Part shown: positions 36,417 through 45,210 of the stretch, in pieces | Layout of the letters: every line of letters starts with the position of its first letter | Position numbering within the stretch: position 1 is the stretch's first letter | Source of the DNA: Desulfuromusa sp. | GTDB lineage: Bacteria > Desulfobacterota > Desulfuromonadia > Desulfuromonadales > Geopsychrobacteraceae | Assembly (NCBI GenBank): GCA_027858895.1 | Contig: JAQIBX010000064.1 | Coordinates: 1 to 56,725, forward strand | DNA length: 56,725 bases | Reading direction: 5' to 3' | Program-made: the position numbers and the translations under genes | The notes under the pieces: generated by a model | The model's database searches: none | Told to the model about the DNA's origin: nothing | The model's input: the letters and a program-made list of their open reading frames with translations, nothing else

Positions 36417-37343
36417 ATGAAGTGGACAATCCATCGCTTACAAGTAACTCATGAAAAGGTTGGCCTGAGACTTGATCATTTTCTGGCTGATTCTTCAGAC
36501 GAATTATCCAGAACTCAGGCAAAAAAGATTATTGATCTTGGTGGGACTCACATCAACGGCCGAAGAATTAGAAGCTGTTCGACTTCTGTTTGTAGGGGCG
36601 ATTTGGTGGAAGTTTATATAGATCAGTTACCTTTAGATCCCTATCGGATTGCGAAACATGACATTCTGTTTCAGGATCAATTTATCATTGTTTTAAATAA
36701 ACCGGCACTTGTCGATACTCAACCTACCCACGCACGCTTTAAAGGAACAATGTTTGAAGCCCTGCAATGGCATCTGAAAGATCCGTTTCGTCCGCAACAA
36801 AAAGCTGAAATTGGTATGGTGCAGCGTTTGGATAGGGGTACTTCAGGGATTATTGTCTTTTCGATTCATCCCAGAGCACATAAAGAAATGAGCAGGATTT
36901 TTCTGGAACACGAAGTCAAAAAGGATTATCTTGCTCTGGTTCATGGTGTACCGGCACCGAAGCAGGGAGAGATTAGGTCATTGCTGGCTCGTTCAAGACG
37001 TGACAATCGTGTTAGATCTGTCGCAAAGGGTGGTAAGGAAGCGATCACCCAGTTTAATCTGGTAGAACAGTTGATAGATTATTCGTTATTGAATGTTGAA
37101 ATATTAACCGGTCGCTCCCATCAGATTCGAGCTCATATGGCGGAACAGAATTGTCCTTTGGTAGGCGATTGGCGCTACGGTGGATGTTCACTCGTTGATG
37201 GTATAGGTATATCACGACCGCTGTTGCATGCTGAAAAACTGGCTTTTCGGCATCCAGTGTTGAATCAGGCTATGGCTTTTACTGTTCCCGTCCCTGAAGA
37301 TATGCAAAATATTATCAACAGTTTGAGAAAGAGAAACTTATGA
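36417..37343 (+). CDS. RluA-family RNA pseudouridine synthase
   Basis: A 308-residue protein with an N-terminal S4 domain (about 13-70, LRLDHFLADSSDELSRTQAK, KIIDLGGTHINGRRI) and a RluA/RluD catalytic domain: VQRLDRGTSGIIVFS with the nucleophile Asp, KKDYLALVHG, TGRSHQIRAHMA, CPLVGDWRYGG, LLHAEKLAFRHP. In most members the nucleophile motif is HRLDxxTSG; here the His is Gln. The target site (rRNA position) is not deducible. It heads a tight operon: its stop overlaps lgt (ATGA). Confidence 0.92.
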   Translation: MKWTIHRLQVTHEKVGLRLDHFLADSSDELSRTQAKKIIDLGGTHINGRRIRSCSTSVCRGDLVEVYIDQLPLDPYRIAKHDILFQDQFIIVLNKPALVDTQPTHARFKGTMFEALQWHLKDPFRPQQKAEIGMVQRLDRGTSGIIVFSIHPRAHKEMSRIFLEHEVKKDYLALVHGVPAPKQGEIRSLLARSRRDNRVRSVAKGGKEAITQFNLVEQLIDYSLLNVEILTGRSHQIRAHMAEQNCPLVGDWRYGGCSLVDGIGISRPLLHAEKLAFRHPVLNQAMAFTVPVPEDMQNIINSLRKRNL

Positions 37344-38119
37344 ATTTCCCGCAGATTGATCCAATTATATTCAGCCTCGGTCCACTCGCGGTCCGTTGGT
37401 ATGGGATGATGTATCTGCTGGGTTTTGTCGGTGGATATTTCATGATGTGTCATATCGCCAGACTCCGTGAGATGCCAATTAAAAAGGAGGCTATCTCTGA
37501 TCTTTTGTTTTATGCGGTTCTTGGTGTGGTTATTGGCGGGCGTCTCGGTTATACCCTGTTTTATAACTCCGGTTACTATTTAAAGCATCCTCTGGAAATC
37601 CTTTATGTCTGGGAAGGGGGGATGAGTTTTCACGGTGGACTGCTAGGGGTCCTGCTTGTTCTATCAATTTTTAGTTGGCGGCGTGATTTGCCAATATTGT
37701 TAGTTGCCGATTTGGCTGTCTCTGCCGTGCCAATAGGGCTCGGTTTCGGGCGGATTGGTAATTTTATTAATGCTGAACTCTGGGGAAGGGTGACTGATCA
37801 TCCTTGGGGAGTCATCTTTCCTGGTGCGGGTCCATTGCCGCGCCATCCGAGCCAACTCTATGAAGCCGGACTCGAGGGGCTGGTTCTGTTGATTTTGATC
37901 TATCTTCTCCATCGCTTCGGTGTTCGGCGTGGCATTCCCGCTTTTAGTTTTATCCTTTTTTATGGAATATTCCGTTTTCTGATTGAATTTGTTCGCCAGC
38001 CGGATAATCACCTTGGTTTTCTCTGGGGAGGGGCTACTATGGGGCAGCTTCTGTCTTTGCCAATGATTTTGTTTGGACTAGGTGGATTGATCTATGTACT
38101 GAACAGGAATAAGTTATGA
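37340..38119 (+). CDS. lgt: prolipoprotein diacylglyceryl transferase
   Basis: Lgt attaches diacylglycerol to the lipobox cysteine of prolipoproteins, the first step of lipoprotein maturation; several lipoproteins in this window are its substrates. 259 residues, about seven membrane helices: LAVRWYGMMYLLGF, YVWEGGMSFHGGLLG with the catalytic His, and the signature GRIGNFINAELWGRVTD containing the conserved Arg/Asn, then RHPSQLYEAGLEG. It overlaps the pseudouridine synthase and the downstream phosphatase by 4 nt each. Confidence 0.97.
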   Translation: MNFPQIDPIIFSLGPLAVRWYGMMYLLGFVGGYFMMCHIARLREMPIKKEAISDLLFYAVLGVVIGGRLGYTLFYNSGYYLKHPLEILYVWEGGMSFHGGLLGVLLVLSIFSWRRDLPILLVADLAVSAVPIGLGFGRIGNFINAELWGRVTDHPWGVIFPGAGPLPRHPSQLYEAGLEGLVLLILIYLLHRFGVRRGIPAFSFILFYGIFRFLIEFVRQPDNHLGFLWGGATMGQLLSLPMILFGLGGLIYVLNRNKL

Positions 38120-38736
38120 GCCGGATCGAGGCGGTGATTTTTGATTGCGATGGGGTGATGTTCGAAAGTCGTCAAGCAAATCTGGCATACTACAATCGAA
38201 TTCTGGGGCAGTTTTCTTATCCACCGGTTTCTACTGAGCAACATGATCTGGCACGGTTATGTCATACTGCCAGTTCACCAGAAGTGTTGGCACATCTTCT
38301 TCGTGAGGAAGATTTATCGCCAGCCCTCAGTTTTTCGGCCACCTTAGATTATCGTGAATTTATCCCACATATGGAGCCAGAGCCGGACCTGACAGAACTA
38401 CTAATACAGCTTACCGGTCAATACCCTTTGGCAATTGCCACGAATCGAGGTAAGAGCGTTGTTGCAGTTCTGGATCATTTCAATTTACGGGATTATTTTT
38501 TAACAATTGTAACAAGTCATGATGTCGAGCGGCCGAAGCCTGCTCCAGACATGTTATTTCTGGCAGCAGAAAAACTTAATATCGCACCTGAAAACTGCAT
38601 TTTTATTGGTGATTCTGAGCTTGATAAATTGGCCGCTGCCGGCGCAAATATGCAGTTTGCTGGCTATGGTGGAATTGTTTCGGCAGCAATTTCACTTTCT
38701 AACCATTTGGATTTGCTGGACTATTTGGCAGGGTGA
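38116..38736 (+). CDS. HAD-family hydrolase, phosphoglycolate-phosphatase-like
   Basis: 206 residues with the four HAD motifs: I, IFDCDGVMFES (nucleophile and acid Asp); II, AIATNRG (Thr); III, the Lys in ERPKPAPDML; IV, IFIGDSELDKLAA. A small helical cap (about 18-85) puts it in the phosphoglycolate phosphatase or beta-phosphoglucomutase group, but the substrate cannot be told. It overlaps lgt by 4 nt and ends the operon, convergent with the RsbW-like gene. Confidence 0.88.
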   Translation: MSRIEAVIFDCDGVMFESRQANLAYYNRILGQFSYPPVSTEQHDLARLCHTASSPEVLAHLLREEDLSPALSFSATLDYREFIPHMEPEPDLTELLIQLTGQYPLAIATNRGKSVVAVLDHFNLRDYFLTIVTSHDVERPKPAPDMLFLAAEKLNIAPENCIFIGDSELDKLAAAGANMQFAGYGGIVSAAISLSNHLDLLDYLAG

Positions 38737-38808
38737 TAATCTCGAAAGTTATCAATTTACTTTTAGGCGTAAGCTGCAGAACTACTGGAAAATTTGAAGC
38801 TGAAACTA

Positions 38809-39231
38809 TTAATGGAGATGTTTGGTCATCTCTAAAACATTTCTGTCTCCCTCCTGCGTATATCTTACCTGATCCATCAACTTGAAAATAATCTTGATGC
38901 CACGCCCCCCTTCATCGCTGGCACATGCTTTAAGTTTAGCCAGTGTTTCGATGTCAAACCCCTGCCCCTGATCGAAAACCTTGATTACCAGATCTTGATC
39001 AGAGGCTGAGATCGATACCCTTATATCCTTGTCCGGGTCACAGTCGTTGGCGTGGCGCATGGCGTTTGCTAAGGCTTCAGTCAGTACCAGGTTAAGCTGA
39101 TAGGCGAACTCGCGGCGGTTTCCTTGATAACTCTCCAGGGAATAAGCCAAGCTTTCGCCGATCCGTCCAATCATCCCAAGATATTTGGTCTGATTCGGAA
39201 CCGTTATGTCAATCTTAACCAGTTTTGACAT
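38809..39231 (-). CDS. RsbW-like anti-sigma/serine kinase (HATPase)
   Basis: A 140-residue GHKL ATPase of the anti-sigma type: N box LTEALANAMRHAND, G1 region VFDQGQGFDIE, G2 region DEGGRGIKIIFKLMD. Such proteins bind either a sigma factor or other targets and phosphorylate a STAS partner on Ser/Thr. I start at the ATG at 39231 (MSKLVKIDI); an upstream TTG at 39249 is possible. The neighbouring STAS gene, 30 nt upstream on the same strand, is the obvious partner. No sigma factor gene is present in the window, so the output may be a distant sigma or a non-sigma target. Confidence 0.9.
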   Translation of the reverse strand: MSKLVKIDITVPNQTKYLGMIGRIGESLAYSLESYQGNRREFAYQLNLVLTEALANAMRHANDCDPDKDIRVSISASDQDLVIKVFDQGQGFDIETLAKLKACASDEGGRGIKIIFKLMDQVRYTQEGDRNVLEMTKHLH

Positions 39232-39261
39232 GTGTATCTTTCTGCGCAAATTAGTTGCTGA

Positions 39262-39597
39262 TTAAAAGCTAGCCAAGGCTTCATCCTGGGTTGAGAAGAT
39301 TTCAAATACGCGATGGAGGCGTGTCAGTTCAAACATTGAACGAACTTGGGGCTGAAGGCAGCATAGTTTGAGGCTACCTTCGCGTGCGCTGGCATTTTTG
39401 AAGCCGGAAACCAGAGAGCCGAGACCGGACGAATCGATAAAGCGAACCGCGGTCAAGTCAATCACCAGGTTGCATTTCCCTTCATCAAACAGTTGGAGCA
39501 TCTGTTCTTTGAGATCCCCGCTGTTATGGGCATCCATGCGCTCTTCCTCGATGCTGATTTTAACAATGTCGCCCTGTTCGGTCATGTTCAACTGCAT
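39262..39597 (-). CDS. STAS anti-sigma factor antagonist
   Basis: A 111-residue STAS domain protein (SpoIIAA/RsbV type): NLVIDLTAVRFIDSSGLGSL contains the conserved phosphorylatable serine (the DSSGLG motif), followed by LKLCCLQPQVRSMFELT. Unphosphorylated, it would bind the RsbW-like kinase and free the kinase's target; phosphorylation by the kinase would reverse this. AAGGAG lies 7 nt before the ATG. It sits between the phosphatase fusion (100 nt upstream) and the kinase, in the order phosphatase-antagonist-kinase. Confidence 0.94.
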   Translation of the reverse strand: MQLNMTEQGDIVKISIEEERMDAHNSGDLKEQMLQLFDEGKCNLVIDLTAVRFIDSSGLGSLVSGFKNASAREGSLKLCCLQPQVRSMFELTRLHRVFEIFSTQDEALASF

Positions 39598-39697
39598 GTG
39601 GTTTCTCCTTCTTTGAAGTTTAGTGGTATTTACAATACCTTTTTGATTGTACCCTATTTATTTAAGAGGGTGACTGATAAATGGATGATTCTGGTTA

Positions 39698-42600
39698 TTA
39701 TTTTAAAACCTTCATGACAACCAGGGTAACATCATCGTTGAAATGACGCATTCCAGTGAAAATACGTCCCTGAATCATAATCCGGTCAATGAGCTCTTGT
39801 GGATCTAAATCCTCACACTCTTCAAGTAGCTTTCCCAGTCTTTCAATGCCGAAAAAAACGTTATCCTTATTCTCGGCTTCGATAATTCCATCGGTATAGA
39901 GAAGCAGAATATCTCCTGTTTCCAGGTCAGTAGCATTCTGTTCAAAGGTGATGTTGTTTTTGATGCCGAAAATCAACCCTTCAGCATCCAGATTCATAAT
40001 CTTCCGTTTCCGCTTTTTCCAGAGCAGGGGAGTGTTGTGCCCGGCATTTCCGTAAATCAAGCGGTGATTGACGGGGTTATATTGCAGGTAAAACATAGTA
40101 ACGAACAGTTCAGAACGATCCAGATCTTTGAGGAAATAGCTGTTGAGTGCCTGTAACATCTTAGCCGGTTGTTTGATGTTGTGCATACGAGCATGGATGA
40201 AGGTGCGTGTTTCTGCCATGATCAGTGCTGAACCAATATTGTGTCCTGATACATCGGCTATAATCAGGTCATATGAGGTGCTGTTGCGCTCAATAAAGTC
40301 GTAATAATCTCCTCCAACCTGATGGGCCGGGACACACAACCCTGCAATGGCAATATTTCCCAAGGTGGGCAAGTTTGTTGGGAGCAGACCTTTCTGAATA
40401 TCTTTAGCAATCTGCATTTCCCGTTCTTGTTCACGACCTTGGAGAAGTTTCTGTAACTGCTGATCGTTACGCCAGGCAATACCTATCTGCCCAGCCAGGT
40501 TTTCGAACAGAGCAATGAATTCATTGGTAAAAATCCCTTTGGCTGTTTTGGAAAAGGCCGACAGAATTCCGATGGGCTCTCCTTCGAAAACGATCGGAGT
40601 ATGCGCTAAACAGGTAATCCCATCGCGCTTGATATGCTCTGCCGAAGCTGGCTTTTCGATATGGGCGGTATCGTTGACAACGGTGGTGGCGTTAGACATA
40701 AATGCCTGACCAATATAGGTCTCCATATTGAGGTTGCGTTCAAATTGACCAAAATGCTCGGAAGATGTTCCAACCAAACTTTTGACTATCAGTGTCATGG
40801 ATTCCGGTTCCAGAAGGCGGATCACGCAGAGATCAAATTTGAATTGTTGGGCGAGTAATTCCAGGATGTTATCTAGGGTTTCCTGAAAATCTACTTCGCT
40901 GGAAACAATTTGTGCTGCATCGTAGAGCACACTCAGTTGCTCTCGGCTGGAAGCGTGGCTAATAGTGACCGTGCCAAAGATATCGAAAACATCTTCCATT
41001 TCACTACCGCGAGCGGACAGGTAATTATCCAGGATGATGCGTGCCGGAGCGGCTCCTACATGACCGGCCAGGGTGCGCTCGGCAAAATTTTTCAGGTTAG
41101 GGATTTCGTGATCTGAAAGATTGCCTTTGGCACTGATATCCTGCTGGCTCAAATATTCGGTTATGGCGGTCTGAGCAGGTTTTTTGCCAATGAATTTGGC
41201 CATCAGCTCAACAAATTCCATGATGGTAGGTGCTTTACTTATACGCTTCAATTTGCCCGGTTTAAGCGACTTTTCCACAAAAACATCGACAAATTTTTCA
41301 GCTTGAATTCTTTCTGACTTGGTCTGCGTGGCGAAGAAAGATAATGTTAAATAGGCAGCCAGGTTGAAAAGCATACTCCAGAACAGGGAGTGAGTATGAA
41401 TATCAAAACCGCGCAGGCCAAACAGTTCCAGAGGGTTCAGTAGGTGGATGCCATATGGGCCGTTTTGTAAAATATCTGAGTGGAGCCAGCCAGAGCGGAC
41501 AAATGCTGGAATTAACAGGGTATAAAACCAAAGGACAAAGCCGAAACTGATTCCAGCAATTGCCGCCTTGCTATTGGCTCTTTTCCAAAAAAGTGCGCCA
41601 ATGACGCCAGGTGCGAACTGAGTGGCTGCAGCAAAGGAGATCAGCCCAATATTGACCAGGGCGTAGGAATCACCAATGACCTTGAAATAGAAATATCCGA
41701 CGAAGATGACTCCGATAATCCCAAGTCGTTTGATGTTGATCAGTAACCCTGGAAAATTTTGCGCTTGAACATTCATTTTTAAAATAATTGGCATGACCAG
41801 GTGGTTGAGAATCATTGTTGCTATCGTCACCGAAGAAACCATGACCATCCCGGCAGAGGCAGATACTCCCCCGATAAAGACCAACAGGGCTAACCAGGGC
41901 TGTCCCGAAGAGAGCGGCAGAGTCAAAACAAAGTAATCAGCCTGGGTTGCGTCACCACCATTGAGTATTAACCCTCCAAGCGCAATTGGCAGGACAAACA
42001 GGTTCATCAGGAAAAGGTAGGCCGGAAATTTCCACATTGCTGCTTTGATATGTTGCTCATCAACATTCTCAGTAATCATGATGTGAAATTGCCGGGGTAA
42101 AAACATCACCGCTGCCATCGACAGGATAATAAGGGTAAACCATTTGGTGTAGGGGGTCTGCTCGGTGCCAAGGGTAAGTAAATCGCGACGTTCCGGGAAT
42201 TGTTCAAGAAAGCGCTGGAAAATATCAATGAAGCCATCGAATAAGCCATAGGTCACAAAAATCCCTACGGCAAGAAAAGCGATCAATTTCACTATAGATT
42301 CAAAGGCAACCGCAACGACCAGCCCTTCATGCTTTTCCGATGAATCAAGGGTTCTGGCACCAAACAGCATGCCGAAAATAGCTAGCAGGATGGCAACCAG
42401 AAATGCCGTGTCGATAGTTCCGGGCAGTTTAGACGCGTATGCGTATAAACCGGTGCCGGGAACGGCTAATGGTCCGGAAAGGATATCTAAAGTGTGGGAA
42501 ATGGCTTTTAGCTGCAGGGCAATGTACGGGGTGATCCCAAAAACTGCGAACAGAGTGACAATTGCGCCAAGAACGCTGGAACGATCATAGCGACTGGAAA

Positions 42601-42949
42601 GAAAGTCAGCAATGCTGGTAATATTCTGTTGTTTGCAGATGCGCACCATCTTGCGCAGTAAAAACCACCAGGCAAATGCAATCAGGGTTGGTCCCAGGTA
42701 GATCGGGAGAAATTCCAAACCACTGGTTGCTGCTTTGCCGACGCTGCCGTAAAATGTCCAACTTGTGCAATAGACAGCAAGCGACAACGAATAGACATGT
42801 GAATTTTTCAGCAGGCGGTGGCCGGTTTTTCGGCATCTTTCAGCATACCAGGCAACCAGAAACAACAGTGCAAAATAGCCAAGTGAGACGAGCAGAACGG
42901 TTTGTGTGGAAAAGATCGACATGAAGAAAATGGTCTTTGCCGGAATCAT
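39698..42949 (-). CDS. Na+/solute symporter-STAC-GAF-SpoIIE phosphatase fusion
   Basis: A 1083-residue membrane protein. Residues about 1-555 form an SSS/SLC5-type sodium symporter with some 13 helices, beginning MIPAKTIFFMSIFSTQT and containing YSLSLAVYCTSWTFYGSVG and ITENVDEQHIKAAMWKFPAY. About 569-648 is a four-helix linker (AERTLAGHVGAAPARIILD) matching the STAC type found between such transporters and histidine kinases. About 667-835 is a GAF domain (LYDAAQIVSSEVDFQETLD). About 845-1083 is a PP2C-like SpoIIE/RsbU phosphatase with EMQIAKDIQKGLLP, GGDYYDF (Asp881), IADVSGHN (Asp899) and DDVTLVV. Transporter-phosphatase instead of transporter-kinase is unusual. The target should be the STAS protein downstream. 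Solute unknown. It is coupled by ATGA to the small membrane protein upstream. Confidence 0.93.
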   Translation of the reverse strand: MIPAKTIFFMSIFSTQTVLLVSLGYFALLFLVAWYAERCRKTGHRLLKNSHVYSLSLAVYCTSWTFYGSVGKAATSGLEFLPIYLGPTLIAFAWWFLLRKMVRICKQQNITSIADFLSSRYDRSSVLGAIVTLFAVFGITPYIALQLKAISHTLDILSGPLAVPGTGLYAYASKLPGTIDTAFLVAILLAIFGMLFGARTLDSSEKHEGLVVAVAFESIVKLIAFLAVGIFVTYGLFDGFIDIFQRFLEQFPERRDLLTLGTEQTPYTKWFTLIILSMAAVMFLPRQFHIMITENVDEQHIKAAMWKFPAYLFLMNLFVLPIALGGLILNGGDATQADYFVLTLPLSSGQPWLALLVFIGGVSASAGMVMVSSVTIATMILNHLVMPIILKMNVQAQNFPGLLINIKRLGIIGVIFVGYFYFKVIGDSYALVNIGLISFAAATQFAPGVIGALFWKRANSKAAIAGISFGFVLWFYTLLIPAFVRSGWLHSDILQNGPYGIHLLNPLELFGLRGFDIHTHSLFWSMLFNLAAYLTLSFFATQTKSERIQAEKFVDVFVEKSLKPGKLKRISKAPTIMEFVELMAKFIGKKPAQTAITEYLSQQDISAKGNLSDHEIPNLKNFAERTLAGHVGAAPARIILDNYLSARGSEMEDVFDIFGTVTISHASSREQLSVLYDAAQIVSSEVDFQETLDNILELLAQQFKFDLCVIRLLEPESMTLIVKSLVGTSSEHFGQFERNLNMETYIGQAFMSNATTVVNDTAHIEKPASAEHIKRDGITCLAHTPIVFEGEPIGILSAFSKTAKGIFTNEFIALFENLAGQIGIAWRNDQQLQKLLQGREQEREMQIAKDIQKGLLPTNLPTLGNIAIAGLCVPAHQVGGDYYDFIERNSTSYDLIIADVSGHNIGSALIMAETRTFIHARMHNIKQPAKMLQALNSYFLKDLDRSELFVTMFYLQYNPVNHRLIYGNAGHNTPLLWKKRKRKIMNLDAEGLIFGIKNNITFEQNATDLETGDILLLYTDGIIEAENKDNVFFGIERLGKLLEECEDLDPQELIDRIMIQGRIFTGMRHFNDDVTLVVMKVLK

Positions 42950-43197
42950 GGGTCGCTCTTGTCCCCCACTATAGCGGAACTATCTTGCGAGCCACTTTCT
43001 ATGTAGCGTACAAAAAACCAGATAACGGCTATTGAGGCCGGCCAGCCGATAAAGAAATAGAGAACCAGAATCGGGATACCAAAAATCAGCCGTACGGTAT
43101 TGAATATTTGAATAAAAGGAAAATTGATCATGATCAAGCCAAGAATCAGGCAGAGAATCCAAGCCTCTCTGATTGAGCTTCTTTGTGACTCTTTCAT
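42946..43197 (-). CDS. small two-helix membrane protein upstream of the symporter
   Basis: 83 residues with two transmembrane segments (about 10-32 and 34-60: WILCLILGLIMINFPFIQIF, IFGIPILVLYFFIGWPASI) and a charged C-terminal tail. It resembles in size and place the small DUF3311/DUF4212-type subunits that precede SSS symporters. I start at the ATG at 43197 with AAGAGGT upstream; the stop overlaps the symporter start (ATGA). Probably an auxiliary subunit or assembly factor; no direct functional evidence. Confidence 0.75.
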   Translation of the reverse strand: MKESQRSSIREAWILCLILGLIMINFPFIQIFNTVRLIFGIPILVLYFFIGWPASIAVIWFFVRYIESGSQDSSAIVGDKSDP

Positions 43198-43379
43198 CGA
43201 CAGACCTCTTTTGAGCCTAGTAACTCCAAAAATCGACAACGATACATTTTGTTTTGACTGCACATGTTATAGACTAATCCCGAAAGAATAGAATTACAAC
43301 AATAATTACAAGTTACACATAGTAGAAAATTGTCTGTAATTTTAACTCTATAAAGTTGATTAGGCGATTTTTTAAGCAT

Positions 43380-43408
43380 TTGACGCTCACAAAAATGAGT
43401 GTGCTACT
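43380..43408 (+). promoter_or_regulatory. candidate promoter for the TPR-lipoprotein/peptide transporter operon
   Basis: TTGACG (43380-43385), 17-nt spacer and GCTACT (43403-43408) with an upstream TG (extended -10). A short inverted repeat ctcacaaaaatgag overlaps the spacer. It lies in the 273-nt divergent gap 43198-43470. Confidence 0.3.
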
Positions 43409-43470
43409 TATCGATAATTAACGTTTTTCATATTTATTCCCTATGTCCGCTTGTCTGAAGGAACAATTTT

Positions 43471-45210
43471 TTGAAGATTCAACGTTTTTTGAGCATAAAA
43501 AAAATAGTTTTCTGCTTGGTTCCAATCCTGTTTTTTATCTCTGGTTGTGTCGCTGTCAATCAATCTCGGTTGTCTGGCGAGGATAGTCTCCGATCCGTTC
43601 AATATCGGTCGGAAATAATTGATCCTGAAGCGAAGGCGCTTTTTTCTTTCAGTGAATTCAGACTGTTGGGCGCAGAAAATCGATGGGAAGAGGCGATTGC
43701 TGCCCTGAACCGAGCCATCAGTTTTGATCCGAACTCAGATTATTTACAACTGATTTTGGCCAAGGCATATTTGCACCGACAGCAGCCAGAAAAAGCGGTC
43801 GCTACTTTGGAACTTTTGCTGGACAGAGATCCAGAAAATGTGGCGGGGCATGAATTGTTAGGAGATGTTCTTAGCTATCAACAGAATTATATTCTCGCCA
43901 TCGACCACTTTCGCCGAGCATTACAGCTGGAGCCTGAAGATGAGGCATTGAAACTGCGCCTGGCTATGGCTTTTGCACGACTCGAACGGACCGATGAAGC
44001 GATAACTGTATTGGCGTCGCTGCTGGAGCAGTCTCCTGGCGCTGCCCTTGCCCGGCTGGCTCTGGCTCGCCTTTATCTGGGAAAAAAGCAAACCGGCAAG
44101 GCCACTGAAGCGTATCAGCAGCTGTTAGAGTGGCATCCGGACCAGTTACAGGCGGTTCTGGAATATGGAAAATTGTTGGAACAGAAGGATCAAGGTGCCG
44201 CCCTTGAACTATATCAATCTTTTATTAACCGGAATCCAAGGGCTGCGGCAGTGCGGCAACAGTTGTCGCAATATTTTCTATCCCGACACCAGCTTAGCGA
44301 TGCCCTCGCGCAACTTCAAGCGGTACGGCAACAGTTTCCCGCTAATTTACAAATTATTAACCGCATCGGATTGATTCAACTGGAGCTGGAAAACTGGGTT
44401 GAAGCTGAGAGTGCTTTTCGCTTGCTGTTGGAGTCGGACGACGATCAGGGTCGCAGTCGTTATTATCTAGCCATGGCCTTGTCAGGACAGGGGCAGGCTG
44501 TGGAAGCGATCACTATATTAGCGCCGATCAGCAGAGACTCACCAATTTACACTGAGGCTAAATTGCAGTTGGCTTACCTGTACAAACAGTCTGATCAGAA
44601 CGATCAAGCGATCGCAACGTTAAAGCAGACTATTGAGCAGGATATCCATCACCCTGATCTGTATTATTACCTGGTGGCTTTTCTTGGAGATAGTGGCGAC
44701 CACGAACAGGCTCTAAACGTTGCACAAAGGGGTGTGGAGAAAAACCCCGATGAAACTCAATTACTTTATCAATTGGGAGTGTTGTACGAAAAACTAGACA
44801 AGCGTCAGACCGCGGTGCAGGCGATGGAGAAAGTTCTTTTGTTGGATGATGCCCACTCCGATGCATTAAATTTTCTCGCATATGATCAGGCGGAGAATGA
44901 TATAAATCTGGAATTAGCTTTAGTCCGGGCGCAAAAAGCTTTAGCGATCAAGCCTAGCGGTTATATCGTTGATACTCTGGGATGGATCTATTTCAAGATG
45001 GGTCGCTATCCTGAAAGCCGTGAGCAACTTGAAAAGGCAACCGAATTGCACCCCAATGATGCTGTGATTCAGGAGCATCTGGGGGATCTTTATCGTGCTA
45101 TGAATCTTTGGCAGCAGGCAGTGGCTGCGTATCGACGTGCGTTGGAGATAGATCCACAAATGACGCAGGTTGAAGAAAAACTTCAAGTGTTATTGTTGGA
45201 AACACAGTGA
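43471..45210 (+). CDS. TPR-repeat lipoprotein
   Basis: A 579-residue outer-membrane or periplasmic lipoprotein: signal ending in lipobox FFISGC (Cys26), then about 14 TPR motifs filling the rest, e.g. AGHELLGDVLSYQQNYILA, AIDHFRRALQLEPEDEAL and VDTLGWIYFKMGRYPESRE. Such solenoids bind partner proteins and resemble scaffold lipoproteins of secretion or polysaccharide systems (PilF/BamD-like). The start is a TTG with GAAGGA 8 nt upstream. The downstream LolB-like gene overlaps its stop (TGATG), so they form one unit. No specific partner is evident. Confidence 0.9.
   Translation: MKIQRFLSIKKIVFCLVPILFFISGCVAVNQSRLSGEDSLRSVQYRSEIIDPEAKALFSFSEFRLLGAENRWEEAIAALNRAISFDPNSDYLQLILAKAYLHRQQPEKAVATLELLLDRDPENVAGHELLGDVLSYQQNYILAIDHFRRALQLEPEDEALKLRLAMAFARLERTDEAITVLASLLEQSPGAALARLALARLYLGKKQTGKATEAYQQLLEWHPDQLQAVLEYGKLLEQKDQGAALELYQSFINRNPRAAAVRQQLSQYFLSRHQLSDALAQLQAVRQQFPANLQIINRIGLIQLELENWVEAESAFRLLLESDDDQGRSRYYLAMALSGQGQAVEAITILAPISRDSPIYTEAKLQLAYLYKQSDQNDQAIATLKQTIEQDIHHPDLYYYLVAFLGDSGDHEQALNVAQRGVEKNPDETQLLYQLGVLYEKLDKRQTAVQAMEKVLLLDDAHSDALNFLAYDQAENDINLELALVRAQKALAIKPSGYIVDTLGWIYFKMGRYPESREQLEKATELHPNDAVIQEHLGDLYRAMNLWQQAVAAYRRALEIDPQMTQVEEKLQVLLLETQ

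Noticed and set aside
39698-42949. Calling the symporter fusion a transporter-linked histidine kinase
   Set aside because: The C-terminus has the SpoIIE phosphatase motifs and no H-box or HATPase motifs.
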